Notes: generated by a model from the sequence alone, not told the origin. A stretch of 64,000 nt of DNA from Streptomyces harbinensis (GCF_900116145.1 NZ_FPAB01000004.1:1-64000), one strand, 5' to 3'. Numbered from the stretch's first letter, positions 20,302 through 28,946 are shown. A program made the numbers and translations.

Positions 20302-22137
20302 TCAGCTGCCGCGCTTCCAGCGGGGCTTGCTGTCGTCGCGGTACCCGCCGCCGCTGCCGCGCCGGTCGTCCCGCCGGTCGTCACGGCGGAACCCGCCGCG
20401 GTCGTCCCGCCGGTCGTCACGGCGGCCCTGGTACGGGCGCCGGTCATCGCGCCGGAAGCCGCCGCGGTCGTCCCGCCGGTCCCGGTGGTCCCGGTCGTCG
20501 CGGCGGAAACCGCCCCGGCGGTCGTCACGGCGGTCGTCCCTGCGGTCCCGGTCGTCCCGCCGGAAGCCGCCGCGGTCGTCCCGCCGGTCCCGGTGGTCGC
20601 GCTGGTACGGGCGCCGGTCGTCCCGGCGGTCGCCGCGCTCGGCGCGCTCCCGCTCCTCCTCGGCCGCCTTCGCCGCCCGCTCCGCGCGCCGCGCCTCCCG
20701 CTTCGCCTCGCGCTCGGCCTCCGCCGCCGCCTGGGCGGCGGCAGCCGCCGCGATCGCCTCGGCCGGGTCCTCGCCGCGCTCGCGCGCCGCGCGCCCGGTC
20801 AGCTTCTCCGCCTCCGAGCGCAGCTCGCCGGCCCGCTCCTGGGCCCGCTCCAGCTCCCGGGTCAGCCGGCCGACCTCGCGGTCGGCGTGCAGCGCGGCGC
20901 CCATGGCGGCCTCCGCCTGCACCTCGGTCAGCGACCGGGCGCCGATGATCTCGGCCACCTCGTCGTCGAACAGGTCGCCCCGGCCGATGACGTGCCGCGA
21001 GGCGTCGACGCCCGCGTCCTCCATCAGCCGGAAGATCGTCCGCCGCTGGTGCGGCAGCGCCAGCGAGACCACGGTGCCGGACTGGCCGGCCCGCGCGGTC
21101 CGCCCGGAACGGTGCAGATAGTCCTTGTGGTCCCCGGCCGGGTCCACGTTGAGCACCAGGTCGATGCCGTCCACGTGGATGCCGCGGGCGGCCACGTCGG
21201 TGGCCACCAGCACCTTGATCTTCCCGCCCTTGAAGTCCTCCAGGGTGCGGGTACGGGCGCCCTGCGTCATGCCGCCGTGCAGCGCGTCCGCGCGCACCCC
21301 GGACTCGCGCAGCTGCTCGGCGACCCGGTCGGCGCCCAGCTGGGTGCGCACGAAGACGATCGTGCGCCCCTCGCGCGCCGCGATCGCCGCCGTCAGAGGG
21401 GCCTTGTCGCGGGGCTTCACGACCAGCACGTGGTGGCTCATGGTGGTCACCGCGCCCTGCGCCGCGTCCACCTCGTGGCTGACCGGGTCGACCAGGTAGC
21501 GCTTGACGAGGGTGTCGATCTCGTTCTCCAGGGTGGCGGAGAACAGCATCCGCTGGCCGCCCGGGGGCACCAGGTCGAGCAGTTCGGTGACCTCGGGCAG
21601 GAAGCCGAGATCGGCCATCTGGTCGGCCTCGTCCAGGACGGCGACCTCGACGTCCTCCAGCGAGCAGGAGCCGCGCGCGATCAGGTCGCGCAGCCGGCCC
21701 GGGGTGGCGACCAGGATGTCGACGCCGCGCTCCAGCGCGTAGATCTGGTTGCCCATGGAGGTGCCGCCGCACACGACCTTGAACCGCAGGTTCAGCTCGT
21801 GGCCGTACGGCTCCAGGGCGTCGGAGACCTGCATGGCCAGCTCACGGGTCGGGGTGAGGATGACCGCGCGGGGCTTCTTCTTCTCGGTACGGCCGCCGGC
21901 CAGCCGGGCCAGCGTCGGCAGACCGAAGCTGAGGGTCTTGCCGGAGCCGGTGCGGCCCCGGCCGAGGATGTCGTGCCCGGCCAGCGCGTCCGGGATGGTC
22001 GCGGCCTGGATGGGGAACGGGGTGGTCACGCCGTTCTCGGCGAGCTTGCGCACGACCGGCTGCGGCAGCCCGAGGTCGGCGAAGGTGGTCGTCGGCTCAT
22101 CCAGGGGCAGGATGGCGTCGGCGGTTGTTACGGACAT
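20302..22137 (-). CDS. DEAD-box ATP-dependent RNA helicase
   Basis: A 611-residue RNA helicase for RNA unwinding in ribosome assembly or cold response. Visible motifs are the Q region (TPFPIQ), motif I GRTGSGKT near 61-68, PTREL, DEAD near 169-172, SAT, and the second RecA domain with HGGMTQ, ATDVAARG and HRSGRTARAG. The C-terminal 110 residues are an Arg/Asp/Gly-rich tail of repeated RRDDRGGFRRDD units that should bind RNA. ATG 22137 is used; GGAAGGG lies about 11 bases upstream. The leader is about 150 bases long with a GC-rich hairpin, which fits post-transcriptional control. From memory it matches SCO4096. Confidence 0.93.
   Translation of the reverse strand: MSVTTADAILPLDEPTTTFADLGLPQPVVRKLAENGVTTPFPIQAATIPDALAGHDILGRGRTGSGKTLSFGLPTLARLAGGRTEKKKPRAVILTPTRELAMQVSDALEPYGHELNLRFKVVCGGTSMGNQIYALERGVDILVATPGRLRDLIARGSCSLEDVEVAVLDEADQMADLGFLPEVTELLDLVPPGGQRMLFSATLENEIDTLVKRYLVDPVSHEVDAAQGAVTTMSHHVLVVKPRDKAPLTAAIAAREGRTIVFVRTQLGADRVAEQLRESGVRADALHGGMTQGARTRTLEDFKGGKIKVLVATDVAARGIHVDGIDLVLNVDPAGDHKDYLHRSGRTARAGQSGTVVSLALPHQRRTIFRLMEDAGVDASRHVIGRGDLFDDEVAEIIGARSLTEVQAEAAMGAALHADREVGRLTRELERAQERAGELRSEAEKLTGRAARERGEDPAEAIAAAAAAQAAAEAEREAKREARRAERAAKAAEEERERAERGDRRDDRRPYQRDHRDRRDDRGGFRRDDRDRRDDRRDDRRGGFRRDDRDHRDRRDDRGGFRRDDRRPYQGRRDDRRDDRGGFRRDDRRDDRRGSGGGYRDDSKPRWKRGS
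20311..20640. repeat. Arg/Asp/Gly codon repeats in the helicase tail
   Basis: Degenerate repeats built on CGTCCCGCCGGTCG and CGTCACGGCGGAA encode the RDDR and GGFRRDD units of the helicase tail. Period varies with the coding repeats. Confidence 0.75.
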
Positions 22138-22294
22138 GCGAAATGAGACCCTTCCGGAGTCTTGGTCGGCACGCGCCTTAGCTCCGTAGGTGCTCACGAC
22201 CGCCTGTCTTTGCGGTCAGCCACGGCTTGACGAGGAACGCGCCACACGGCGCGCTGTGATCGGGCGCCGGGCAAGTGGGATCAAACGATCTACA

Positions 22295-22324
22295 AGCATA
22301 CGCACCGCACCGGCGCGAACGCAA
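22295..22324 (-). promoter_or_regulatory. helicase promoter
   Basis: Minus-strand TTGCGT (22324-22319) and TATGCT (22300-22295) are separated by 18 bases. Transcription would start near 22288 and leave a leader of about 150 bases. The promoter sits beside the 3' end of the lipoprotein gene. Confidence 0.55.
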
Positions 22325-22331
22325 ACGGCGC

Positions 22332-22868
22332 TCACCCCTCCCCGTCCGGCTCGGGGCCGCTCCCCGGGCCGGTGCCCGGCTCCGGCTCCGGCTCGGTCTC
22401 CGGCGGCGAGGGCTCCTGGCCGGTGGGCTCGGGCGCCGGCGGCGGGGCGGGCGGGGCCGGCGGCGGGCTCGGCTCCGGATCGGCGGGCGGCGGCGCGGCG
22501 CTGCTGGGGGTGGTGGCCGGGTCCGGCCGCCCGGCGGGCGGCGCCTCGGGGGCCCCGGGCGCCTCCGGTGCCCGGTCCGGCGCCGGGGCCGCCGGACGGT
22601 CCCGCGCCCCCTTGCCGTCCTCGGCCGGCTTCTCCTCGCCCGCCCCGGCGGGATCGTCCCCGCTGCCGCCACCGGACCCCGGTGGCCCGTCCCCGTCCGG
22701 TACCGGCTCCTCCCGTACCTCCTCGGCCGCCTCCTCCACCAGCGGCGAGGCGTTCCCGGCCTCGGTCGGACCGGCACCGGGCGCCTCGGTGTCGGGGTCC
22801 ACGCTCAGACAGCCGGTGAGCGTCAGCGCGATGAGCGGGACGAGGACGGCGGGGACGGACGGACGCAC
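22332..22868 (-). CDS. Pro/Glu-rich secreted lipoprotein
   Basis: A 178-residue protein starting with a lipoprotein signal peptide: a hydrophobic segment followed by the lipobox LTGC at about 17-20. The mature part is low-complexity Pro/Glu/Ala/Gly with no fold recognised, so it may be a surface spacer. The GTG at 22868 has GAGGAG eight bases upstream. No enzymatic role can be assigned. Confidence 0.7.
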   Translation of the reverse strand: MRPSVPAVLVPLIALTLTGCLSVDPDTEAPGAGPTEAGNASPLVEEAAEEVREEPVPDGDGPPGSGGGSGDDPAGAGEEKPAEDGKGARDRPAAPAPDRAPEAPGAPEAPPAGRPDPATTPSSAAPPPADPEPSPPPAPPAPPPAPEPTGQEPSPPETEPEPEPGTGPGSGPEPDGEG

Positions 22869-22948
22869 GGCGGTGCTCCTCGGGTGCGGGAACGACGGGC
22901 GACCTGCCCAACTGCCATCCCGGCCCCCGGGTCACGGACAATGGGGGT

Positions 22949-23299
22949 GTGCTGAAGATGACACGCGAGTCATTCGAGGAACTGGTGAGCGAGGCGCTGG
23001 ATCAGGTCCCGCCCGAGCTGGCCCGTCTGATGGACAACGTCGCCGTCTTCGTCGAGGACGAACCCGACCCCTCGGACCCCGAACTCCTGGGCCTGTACGA
23101 GGGAACGCCGCTCACCGAACGCGGCGAGTGGTACGCGGGGGTGCTGCCGGACCGCATCCTGATCTACATGGGTCCGACCCTGCGGTACTGCGAGACGGCG
23201 CAGGACGTGGTGCACGAGGTGACGGTGACGGTGGTCCACGAGATCGCCCACCACTTCGGTATCGAGGAGGAACGGCTGCACGAACTGGGCTGGGGCTGA
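22949..23299 (+). CDS. small metalloprotease-like protein (MMP_TTHA0227/DUF1025 type)
   Basis: A 116-residue minimal zincin. The HExxH motif appears as HEIAHHFGIEEERLHELG near the C-terminus, with the downstream Glu that completes the zinc site in this family. It is cytoplasmic with no signal. The start is GTG 22949 or ATG 22958; GGGGG at 22943-22947 suits the ATG better. It is divergent from the lipoprotein gene. Biological substrate is not known for the family. Confidence 0.85.
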   Translation: MLKMTRESFEELVSEALDQVPPELARLMDNVAVFVEDEPDPSDPELLGLYEGTPLTERGEWYAGVLPDRILIYMGPTLRYCETAQDVVHEVTVTVVHEIAHHFGIEEERLHELGWG

Positions 23300-23384
23300 G
23301 CGCACCGTGTTGGTGATCCGTTGCGGCATCACCTATGCTTCTGGCGTTCACGCCTCACTGGGAAAACGTGGTGGTGTGACAGTG

Positions 23385-23460
23385 GCCCTCATCGTCTAGT
23401 GGCCCAGGACGCCGCCCTTTCAAGGCGGTAGCACGGGTTCGAATCCCGTTGGGGGCACCA
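23385..23460 (+). tRNA. tRNA-Glu (TTC)
   Basis: Begins GCCCTCATCGTCTAGTGGCC, anticodon loop CTTTCAA giving TTC, T-arm CGGGTTCGAATCCCG, acceptor pairing GCCCTCA with TGGGGGC, and encoded CCA at 23458-23460. Confidence 0.95.
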
Positions 23461-23529
23461 CCCGAAGCCATCCGCAGCGTTCCGTCTGTGGGTGGCTCTT
23501 TGGCTTTTCCGACCAGGAAGTGATGCCCG

Positions 23530-24003
23530 GTGACCTCCAAGCCCCTGATGGTGCTCAACGGCCCCAACCTCAATCTGCTGGGCCGGCGCGAGCCGGAGAT
23601 CTACGGCACGGACACCCTCGCGGACGTGGTCCGGCTGTGCGAACGGACCGCCGCCCCGCACGGCGTCACGATCGACGCCCGGCAGAGCAACCACGAGGGG
23701 CAGCTGATCGACTGGATCCAGGAGGCGCGAGAGCACCACGCGGGCATCGTGATCAACCCGGCCGCGTACTCCCACACCTCGGTCGGCCTGCTGGACGCGC
23801 TCAGCGCGTGCGACGGGCTGCCGATCGCCGAGGTGCACCTGTCCAACATCCACCGCAGGGAGGCGTTCCGGCACCACAGTTACGTCTCGGCCGCCGCGTC
23901 CGCCGGGGTGATCGTGGGCTGCGGCGTCCAGGGGTACGCGTTCGCGGTGGAACGGGTCTGCGGCCTGCTGAAAACCCCGCTCAGCAGGCCCTCCGCACCG
24001 TGA
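23530..24003 (+). CDS. aroQ: type II 3-dehydroquinate dehydratase
   Basis: Third step of the shikimate pathway, 3-dehydroquinate to 3-dehydroshikimate, as a cytosolic dodecamer. The 157-residue protein has the active-site loop with R20 and Y25 ([13 protein letters not shown]), the substrate Asn and His region [13 protein letters not shown], and [17 protein letters not shown]. Length is typical. The GTG at 23530 has AGGAAG about ten bases upstream. The gene lies between tRNA-Glu and tRNA-Asp. Confidence 0.95.
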   Translation: MTSKPLMVLNGPNLNLLGRREPEIYGTDTLADVVRLCERTAAPHGVTIDARQSNHEGQLIDWIQEAREHHAGIVINPAAYSHTSVGLLDALSACDGLPIAEVHLSNIHRREAFRHHSYVSAAASAGVIVGCGVQGYAFAVERVCGLLKTPLSRPSAP

Positions 24004-24047
24004 TACGCTTCTCGAGCGACATCGGGGAAAGCCGGTCGCAGACACCA

Positions 24048-24122
24048 GGTCCTGTAGAGCAGTTTGGAGTGCTCGCCACCCTGTCAAGGTGGAGGCCGCG
24101 GGTTCAAATCCCGTCAGGACCG
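24048..24122 (+). tRNA. tRNA-Asp (GTC), copy 1
   Basis: GGTCCTGTAGAGCAGTTTGG at the 5' end, anticodon loop CTGTCAA giving GTC, T-arm CGGGTTCAAATCCCG and acceptor complement CAGGACC. Identical to the copy at 32998-33072. Confidence 0.95.
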
Positions 24123-24126
24123 CTTC

Positions 24127-24200
24127 GGCTGGGTAGCTCAGTTGGTACGAGCGTCCGCCTGAAAAGCGGAAGGTCGCCGGTTCGACCCCGGCCCCAGCCA
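24127..24200 (+). tRNA. tRNA-Phe (GAA)
   Basis: GGCTGGGTAGCTCAGTTGG at the 5' end, anticodon loop CTGAAAA giving GAA, T-arm CCGGTTCGACCCCGG, acceptor complement CCCAGCC. It lies four bases after tRNA-Asp, so the two are one transcript. Confidence 0.95.
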
Positions 24201-24216
24201 CCTTCCTTCTGTAGTG

Positions 24217-24252
24217 AAAAGGCCCAGCGGCTTATGCCGCCAGGGCCTTTTT
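24217..24252 (+). terminator. terminator of the tRNA-Asp/tRNA-Phe unit
   Basis: AAAAGGCCC pairs with GGGCCTTTT, with an inner GCGGC/GCCGC stem and TTAT loop, ending in a T-run: a classical intrinsic terminator. Confidence 0.85.
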
Positions 24253-24322
24253 CGCGTGTTCAGGCGCCCTGTGAGGTACCCCGCCGGCGTCCATACTTCG
24301 GGTGCCGATATATCCTCGCGCC

Positions 24323-24664
24323 ATGACGCGACAGAAGCCGCCCATGTCGGAGCCGCAGTACTTCATCCTCGCCGCGCTCCAGGACGGGCCGTTGCACGGG
24401 TACGGCATCATCAAGGCCGCCGAGCAGGCCACCGGCGGCCGGCTCCGGCTCGCCGTCGGGACGCTCTACGGGGCGCTGGAGCGGCTGGAGCGGGCCGGTC
24501 TGGTGGCGGCCGGTCACGAGGAGATCGTGGACGGGCGGGCCCGGCGCTACTACCGGCTCACCGAGGAGGGCGGCACGGCGCTGGGCCGGGAGGCGCTGCG
24601 GATGCAGCAGGCGGCGGCCGTCGTCATCGGGCGGGCGGACGGCACCACTGTGGCCTGGGCATGA
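24323..24664 (+). CDS. PadR-family transcriptional regulator
   Basis: A 113-residue winged-helix repressor of the PadR family: YFILAALQDGPLHGYGI, then GTLYGALERLERAGLV and RRYYRLTEEG. Such small PadR proteins usually repress their own operon. The ATG at 24323 is used. CGATATATC at 24306-24314 immediately upstream resembles PadR operator half-sites in actinobacteria and also overlaps a possible -10. The stop overlaps the next start (ATGA), so it is translationally coupled to the membrane protein. Confidence 0.88.
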   Translation: MTRQKPPMSEPQYFILAALQDGPLHGYGIIKAAEQATGGRLRLAVGTLYGALERLERAGLVAAGHEEIVDGRARRYYRLTEEGGTALGREALRMQQAAAVVIGRADGTTVAWA

Positions 24665-25620
24665 ACCGTCTCCTGCTCGCCGCCCACCCCGCCGCCTACC
24701 GGTCCCGGCACGGGGACGAACTCCTGGCCTGCCTCGCCGAGTCCTACCCCGGCCGGTCCTGGCCGCCGCCCCGGGAGGTCGCCGCGCTGGCCCGCGCCGG
24801 GGTGCAGTTGCGGGCCCGGGACGCGGTGGAGGACACCGCCCGGCCGGGGTGGCTGGACGGCGTGCACATGGCGGGGCTGGTGCTGGCCGCGCTGGCGCTC
24901 GTGCCCTACCTCCAGGACGTCTGGCACTGGGCGCTGCGCATCGACCCGGGCGCACACGCCATCGGCTTCGACTTCGCCGGCTGGTACCCGTGGGCCGAGG
25001 GTCCCGGCACCGCGACCCGGCTGCTGCCGTACGGGCTGCTGCCGCTGATCGCGCTGGCCGCCCTGCTGCGCGGCCGGCCGTGGCTCGCGCTGCCGGCGGT
25101 GGGGGCGATGCTGTACGCCGGTGCCACGCTGGGCAGTTCGCAGCTCTTCGGCGAGGAGGGGATGCGGGGGCCCGGCTACTACGGGCTGGGCGCTCCGCTC
25201 ACCGCCGGTGATCTGGTGCTGTCGGGCACGCTGTTCGCCGCGTGCGCCGTGCTGGCGCTGTGCCGTGGCGGCCGGCTGCGGCGGTACTCCCCCCGCTGGC
25301 TGGTGCCCGTGGTGCTGGCGATGGCGGTGGCCGGGAGTCTGCACATCACCTCCGTCGGTCCGCTCTTCCAGCGCGGCCAGTTCGTGCTGGAGGTCGCCGC
25401 GCTGCTCGCCGCGTGGGCGGCTACAGCCGCCACCGGCGACCACCGGTGGCTGATCCCGGTGACGGCGTTCGCGTTCGTGCGGACCCAGGCGGTCGTCGTC
25501 CACCCGGACTGGCTCGTGCAGTCGCTGCCCGGGCTGGTCGTCCTCCTGCTGCTGATCATGCCGCTCCCGGCCCTGGCGATCGCCGCCCGGCGCCGGCAGG
25601 AGCGGGCCCTTCCCGGATAG
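24661..25620 (+). CDS. multi-pass membrane protein coupled to PadR
   Basis: A 319-residue protein with a cytoplasmic N-terminus (NRLLLAAHPAAYRSRHGDE) and about seven hydrophobic segments between 60 and 310. The N-terminal AAYRxRxGDE pattern is common in PadR-linked membrane proteins of unknown function. The start ATG shares the four-base ATGA overlap with the PadR gene. Probably it is the regulated target; no transport motif is seen. Confidence 0.75.
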   Translation: MNRLLLAAHPAAYRSRHGDELLACLAESYPGRSWPPPREVAALARAGVQLRARDAVEDTARPGWLDGVHMAGLVLAALALVPYLQDVWHWALRIDPGAHAIGFDFAGWYPWAEGPGTATRLLPYGLLPLIALAALLRGRPWLALPAVGAMLYAGATLGSSQLFGEEGMRGPGYYGLGAPLTAGDLVLSGTLFAACAVLALCRGGRLRRYSPRWLVPVVLAMAVAGSLHITSVGPLFQRGQFVLEVAALLAAWAATAATGDHRWLIPVTAFAFVRTQAVVVHPDWLVQSLPGLVVLLLLIMPLPALAIAARRRQERALPG

Positions 25621-25636
25621 AACCGAGAGAACGCGC

Positions 25637-26479
25637 ATGACCGTGCACCACACCCCGACCACCCCGTCCCCGGCCCGTCCCGCGCGCGGCCGGCGCCCCG
25701 GCGCGGGCGCGCTGTACCTGCTGGGGTTCGCGGCGCTGTACCTGGCGGCCGTCCGCACCCCGTTCGGGCAGCGCGCGGAGAACGGCCTGATCAACGAGAA
25801 CGGGGCCGGGCCCGCCTGGATCTACGACTGGTCGGGGGCGGCGTACGGCTCGTGGGCGCTGCCGCCGCTGGAGGACACCGCGCTGCCCACCCTGCTCGCG
25901 GGCCTGGCCGTCCTCGCGGCGGTCACGGTGGTCCGGCGGTGCTGGTGGCGCGGGGGCGCGGCGGCCGGGGTGGTCATCGGCACACTGGTGACGGCGGAGG
26001 TGTGCGCGCGGGTGCTGCCGCGCCCCGATCTGGTGGACGCGCCCATGATGCTGCTCGAACCGAGCTTCCCCAGCGGGCACGCGGCCGTCCCCGCCGCTCT
26101 GGCGGCCGGCGCGGCCCTGGTGGTCTCCGCGCGGGTACGGCCCTGGGTGCTGGCGGCCGGGCTGCTGTGGCTCGCCGTGACCGCCGCCGCCGTGCAGGCC
26201 ACCTACCACCACCGGCCCAGCGATGTCCTGGGGGCGGCGCTGCTGGCCTGCGTCTGCCACCGTCTCGCGGTCCGGCTGCTGCCCGCGGACGCCGCGCAGG
26301 GGGCCCCGGCGCCGTCCCGGTGGCCGGCGGTGGCCGCGCTCGTCCCGGCGGCGGCCGGCGCCCTGGTGGCCGGCGCGCGGAACGACGGCCTCCTCCCGTC
26401 GCTGGTCTTCGCGGCGGCGGCCTTCGGGTGCGCACTGCTCGTGTGGTCCGCCGTCCGGTTGGATCGCTCAGCCCGTTAG
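25637..26479 (+). CDS. PAP2-family membrane phosphatase
   Basis: A 280-residue multi-pass protein with the PAP2 motifs SFPSGHA (about 140-146) and HHRPSD (about 193-198), though the first KxxxxxxRP motif is not obvious. It would dephosphorylate a lipid phosphate on the outer side of the membrane. ATG 25637 lies 17 bases after the membrane protein with GAGAG upstream, so it is likely in the PadR operon. The 3' end overlaps the convergent gene by four bases. Confidence 0.8.
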   Translation: MTVHHTPTTPSPARPARGRRPGAGALYLLGFAALYLAAVRTPFGQRAENGLINENGAGPAWIYDWSGAAYGSWALPPLEDTALPTLLAGLAVLAAVTVVRRCWWRGGAAAGVVIGTLVTAEVCARVLPRPDLVDAPMMLLEPSFPSGHAAVPAALAAGAALVVSARVRPWVLAAGLLWLAVTAAAVQATYHHRPSDVLGAALLACVCHRLAVRLLPADAAQGAPAPSRWPAVAALVPAAAGALVAGARNDGLLPSLVFAAAAFGCALLVWSAVRLDRSAR

Positions 26480-27480
26480 AGATCGAGCGGCTTGGCCCAG
26501 GCGCCCAGCGCCGCCCGCTTCCGCAGTGCCTTCTCCACGACCGCGGGGGCCCAGGCCCGCGGCCCGTCCGGCAGAACATGCACCCGGTCCGCGTACAGCG
26601 GTTCGGCCGCGTCATAGCGGTGCCAGGTGCCGTCCGTACGGCGGCGGTCCGGCTTCAGGATGCTGAGCAGGCCGAACGCCTCCAGCGCCCGCGCGGTGTC
26701 CTGGACGTCGCGCGAGAGCCCGAACCGGGCGGCGCGGCGCGACTCCCCCGCGATGACGTACCCCGACCCGCCGCCGAGCCGCAGCCACATCAGATAGGCG
26801 GCCGTCTCGCTGGGGGTCAGCACCTGCACCCAGCCCCGGGTGAAGAACTCCACCGGTACGGCGAGGGTGTCCTCGGCGCGCTCCGGCACCCGGTACTCGG
26901 CCACCCCCGCCCCGGGGTTCCTGCCGTCCTCGGCCAGCAGCCGGAAGCCGTCGTAGCGGCGGCGCGGGCCCGGGCCGGGGAGTTCGGTCAGACCGTGGCG
27001 GGTGAGCACGGTCAGGGCGGAGCGGAACTGACGCAGTTTGTTGGCGGTGTACTGGGAGGCCGTCATCGGTCCTTCTCCCGTGGGGGAGACCGCCACCAGG
27101 TCGAGCCAGGTCGTCCCGGGGTGCGCGGCCCTCCGGCCGAGCGGGACGCCACCCGGCCAGGCGCGTCCTGGCCGGGTGCCGCACTGGGCGGCGAACAGCG
27201 CCATCAGATGGAAGCGCAGGGCCACACCCTGCGGGAGGAGGAGCCGGGCGAGCGGTGGCCTCAGGTGCTCCGGCGGGCGACGGCGGACGGAGCCGGGGTG
27301 GAGCAGCGAGGGCGTGCGGTTCTCCAGGTAGCCGGCGCGCAGCCGGATCGTCTCGGGGCGGACGGGTCCCGCGGCGTGCAGTTCTCCGGCGGTGGCGGTG
27401 ATCTCCCGTAATCCGCGGTCCCGTACCAGTGCGCGTACGGCCTCGGCCCGCCGGGCCGCCCGTTCTCCGCCCTGGGTCAT
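26476..27480 (-). CDS. uncharacterised protein with winged-helix-like region; TTA codon
   Basis: A 334-residue protein not assigned to a named family. The region around 185-270 (PVEFFTRGWVQVLTPSETA, ARFGLSRDVQDTARALEAFG) looks like a winged helix such as those of plasmid replication or regulatory proteins. Codon 24 (27411-27409) is TTA, so translation should depend on the bldA tRNA. The ATG at 27480 has GGGGTGGGAC just upstream; an ATG at 27495 is an alternative. A 15-base inverted repeat encloses the likely promoter. It appears accessory. Confidence 0.6.
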   Translation of the reverse strand: MTQGGERAARRAEAVRALVRDRGLREITATAGELHAAGPVRPETIRLRAGYLENRTPSLLHPGSVRRRPPEHLRPPLARLLLPQGVALRFHLMALFAAQCGTRPGRAWPGGVPLGRRAAHPGTTWLDLVAVSPTGEGPMTASQYTANKLRQFRSALTVLTRHGLTELPGPGPRRRYDGFRLLAEDGRNPGAGVAEYRVPERAEDTLAVPVEFFTRGWVQVLTPSETAAYLMWLRLGGGSGYVIAGESRRAARFGLSRDVQDTARALEAFGLLSILKPDRRRTDGTWHRYDAAEPLYADRVHVLPDGPRAWAPAVVEKALRKRAALGAWAKPLDL

Positions 27481-27495
27481 GTCCCACCCCGTCAT

Positions 27496-27554
27496 GACGT
27501 CTTGGTCCGACTTACCAATAATTAGTCGCGCGTCCACGGTCGGACCAAGACGTC
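27496..27554 (-). promoter_or_regulatory. 15-bp inverted repeat enclosing a promoter
   Basis: GACGTCTTGGTCCGA at 27496-27510 is the exact complement of 27540-27554, separated by 29 bases. On the minus strand TTGGTC in the distal arm and TAATTA in the AT-rich spacer are 18 bases apart, a plausible promoter for the TTA-containing gene. Symmetric arms around a promoter fit a repressor operator. Confidence 0.6.
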
Positions 27555-27670
27555 GTCCGCTCTCCCGTTCCCGCACTCCCCCACCGCCCAGACTGGTGAG
27601 GCGGGGACGGCCACGCCGGCCAAGCACCGGCCGCCCCCGCTCCGTTCACCGGCGACCAGGGAGGTCACCC

Positions 27671-27850
27671 ATGCCCGTCCAGCCTACGCACCGGAATACC
27701 GACGCCGCCGTCTTCGTGGCGGTGCTCGCCCTCGGGGTGCTGCTCATCATGAGCGGTTCGGCCACCCCGCAGGAGGTGGCCGTGCTGGGGTCCGCGCTCG
27801 GCGGTCTGTACGCCGTCTGGCAGCGGCCCCCGGCCCGGCTCCGCGGCTAG
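27671..27850 (+). CDS. small single-pass membrane protein
   Basis: A 59-residue protein with one hydrophobic segment (VFVAVLALGVLLIM) and a second weaker one. AGGGAGG lies six bases before the ATG at 27671, a strong ribosome binding site. No family is recognised; the size resembles small holin-like or regulatory membrane peptides. Confidence 0.6.
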   Translation: MPVQPTHRNTDAAVFVAVLALGVLLIMSGSATPQEVAVLGSALGGLYAVWQRPPARLRG

Positions 27851-27888
27851 GAACCCGGTGACGGCCGGCCCGGTGCCCGGGCCGGCCG

Positions 27889-28869
27889 TCACCGGCCGCC
27901 CGGGTGGCGGTGGCGCCAGGTCCAGAAGATCGCCGCCGAGACCGCCGCCCACAGCAGCAGCACCAGATACGGCTGGAGGTGCTGGTGGCCGGCGAAGTAC
28001 ACGGCGTTGTGGAGGGCGTTCACGGAGGCGCCCGGGGGCAGCCAGCGGCCGATCAGGCCCAGGGGTGAGGGGAGCAGCGGCCAGGAGACCGGGCCGCCGG
28101 AGGCCGGGTTGCCGAGGAGGACCAGCAGGCCCCAGGTGGGGAGCAGCGCCCAGCGGCCGAAGAAGGTGTTGAAGACGGTGAAGACCATGCCGGCGGTGAA
28201 CATCGTCAGCATCAGCTGCGGCCAGCAGACCGGCGGCAGTGGCACCGCGCCCAGCAGCCAGTCGACGGTGGCGCACAGCAGGAAGCCGCCGAGGACGGAG
28301 TAGGCGGCCACCGCGGCGATCCGCTCGCCGGGGGTGAGCCGGGGGGCGTGGACGCCGAGTTGGATGGCGCCGAGGAAGCCGACGATCACGGCGGCCAGGG
28401 TGATGTAGAAGAGCGCGAGGCCGCGCGGGTCGCCGGAGTGCAGGGGTTTGAGGTCGGTGACGGTGACCGGGACGCCGAGGGCCTTGCCGGCGGCGGGGCC
28501 CGCCGTCTTCAGGAGTTCCGCGACCGAGGCGCCGGAGGCGCTGGTCACCGCGAGGGTGATGCCCTCGCCCTGTTCGCGCACCACGGCGAAGACCTGCTGG
28601 CGCTCCACCGCGTCCACAGCCTGTGGATAATCCGGGTAGGCGCGCACCCGCAGCGTGGTGTGCAGTTCCTTCTCCAGCGCCGCGACGTAGCCGCGGGCCC
28701 GTTCCGTCTCCGGCTCGCCGGCCACGGCGACGGGCATCCGGTGCGGGGTGGGGTTCGCCAGGGCGTAGGTGTAGGAGCCGGCGAACAGCGCCGCCCCGAA
28801 GGCGGCCAGCAGGGAGACGACCACCGCGGGGTAGTAGGGGCTGTGCCTGAACGCCTGCCAGCGACTCAC
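27889..28869 (-). CDS. YhgE/Pip-like or ABC-2-type membrane protein
   Basis: A 326-residue protein with one N-terminal transmembrane helix (about 13-38), an extracytoplasmic domain (about 40-145) and five or six C-terminal helices. This is the plan of YhgE/Pip and ABC-2 permease-like proteins, but no ATPase is adjacent. The GTG at 28869 has AGGG seven bases upstream. It is divergent from hrpA. Confidence 0.7.
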   Translation of the reverse strand: MSRWQAFRHSPYYPAVVVSLLAAFGAALFAGSYTYALANPTPHRMPVAVAGEPETERARGYVAALEKELHTTLRVRAYPDYPQAVDAVERQQVFAVVREQGEGITLAVTSASGASVAELLKTAGPAAGKALGVPVTVTDLKPLHSGDPRGLALFYITLAAVIVGFLGAIQLGVHAPRLTPGERIAAVAAYSVLGGFLLCATVDWLLGAVPLPPVCWPQLMLTMFTAGMVFTVFNTFFGRWALLPTWGLLVLLGNPASGGPVSWPLLPSPLGLIGRWLPPGASVNALHNAVYFAGHQHLQPYLVLLLWAAVSAAIFWTWRHRHPGGR

Positions 28870-28946
28870 ATACGCACCCTAAAGGGACAAAGCTCCGCGA
28901 TATTGGTTCGCCGCTCCCCGGTCCCGGGTGAGACCCTTGGGGGCGT

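Noticed and set aside
20311..20640. Regular repeats in the helicase tail as a possible CRISPR array.
   Set aside because: The repeats are in frame, code for RDDR/GGF units, and have no constant repeat with variable spacers.
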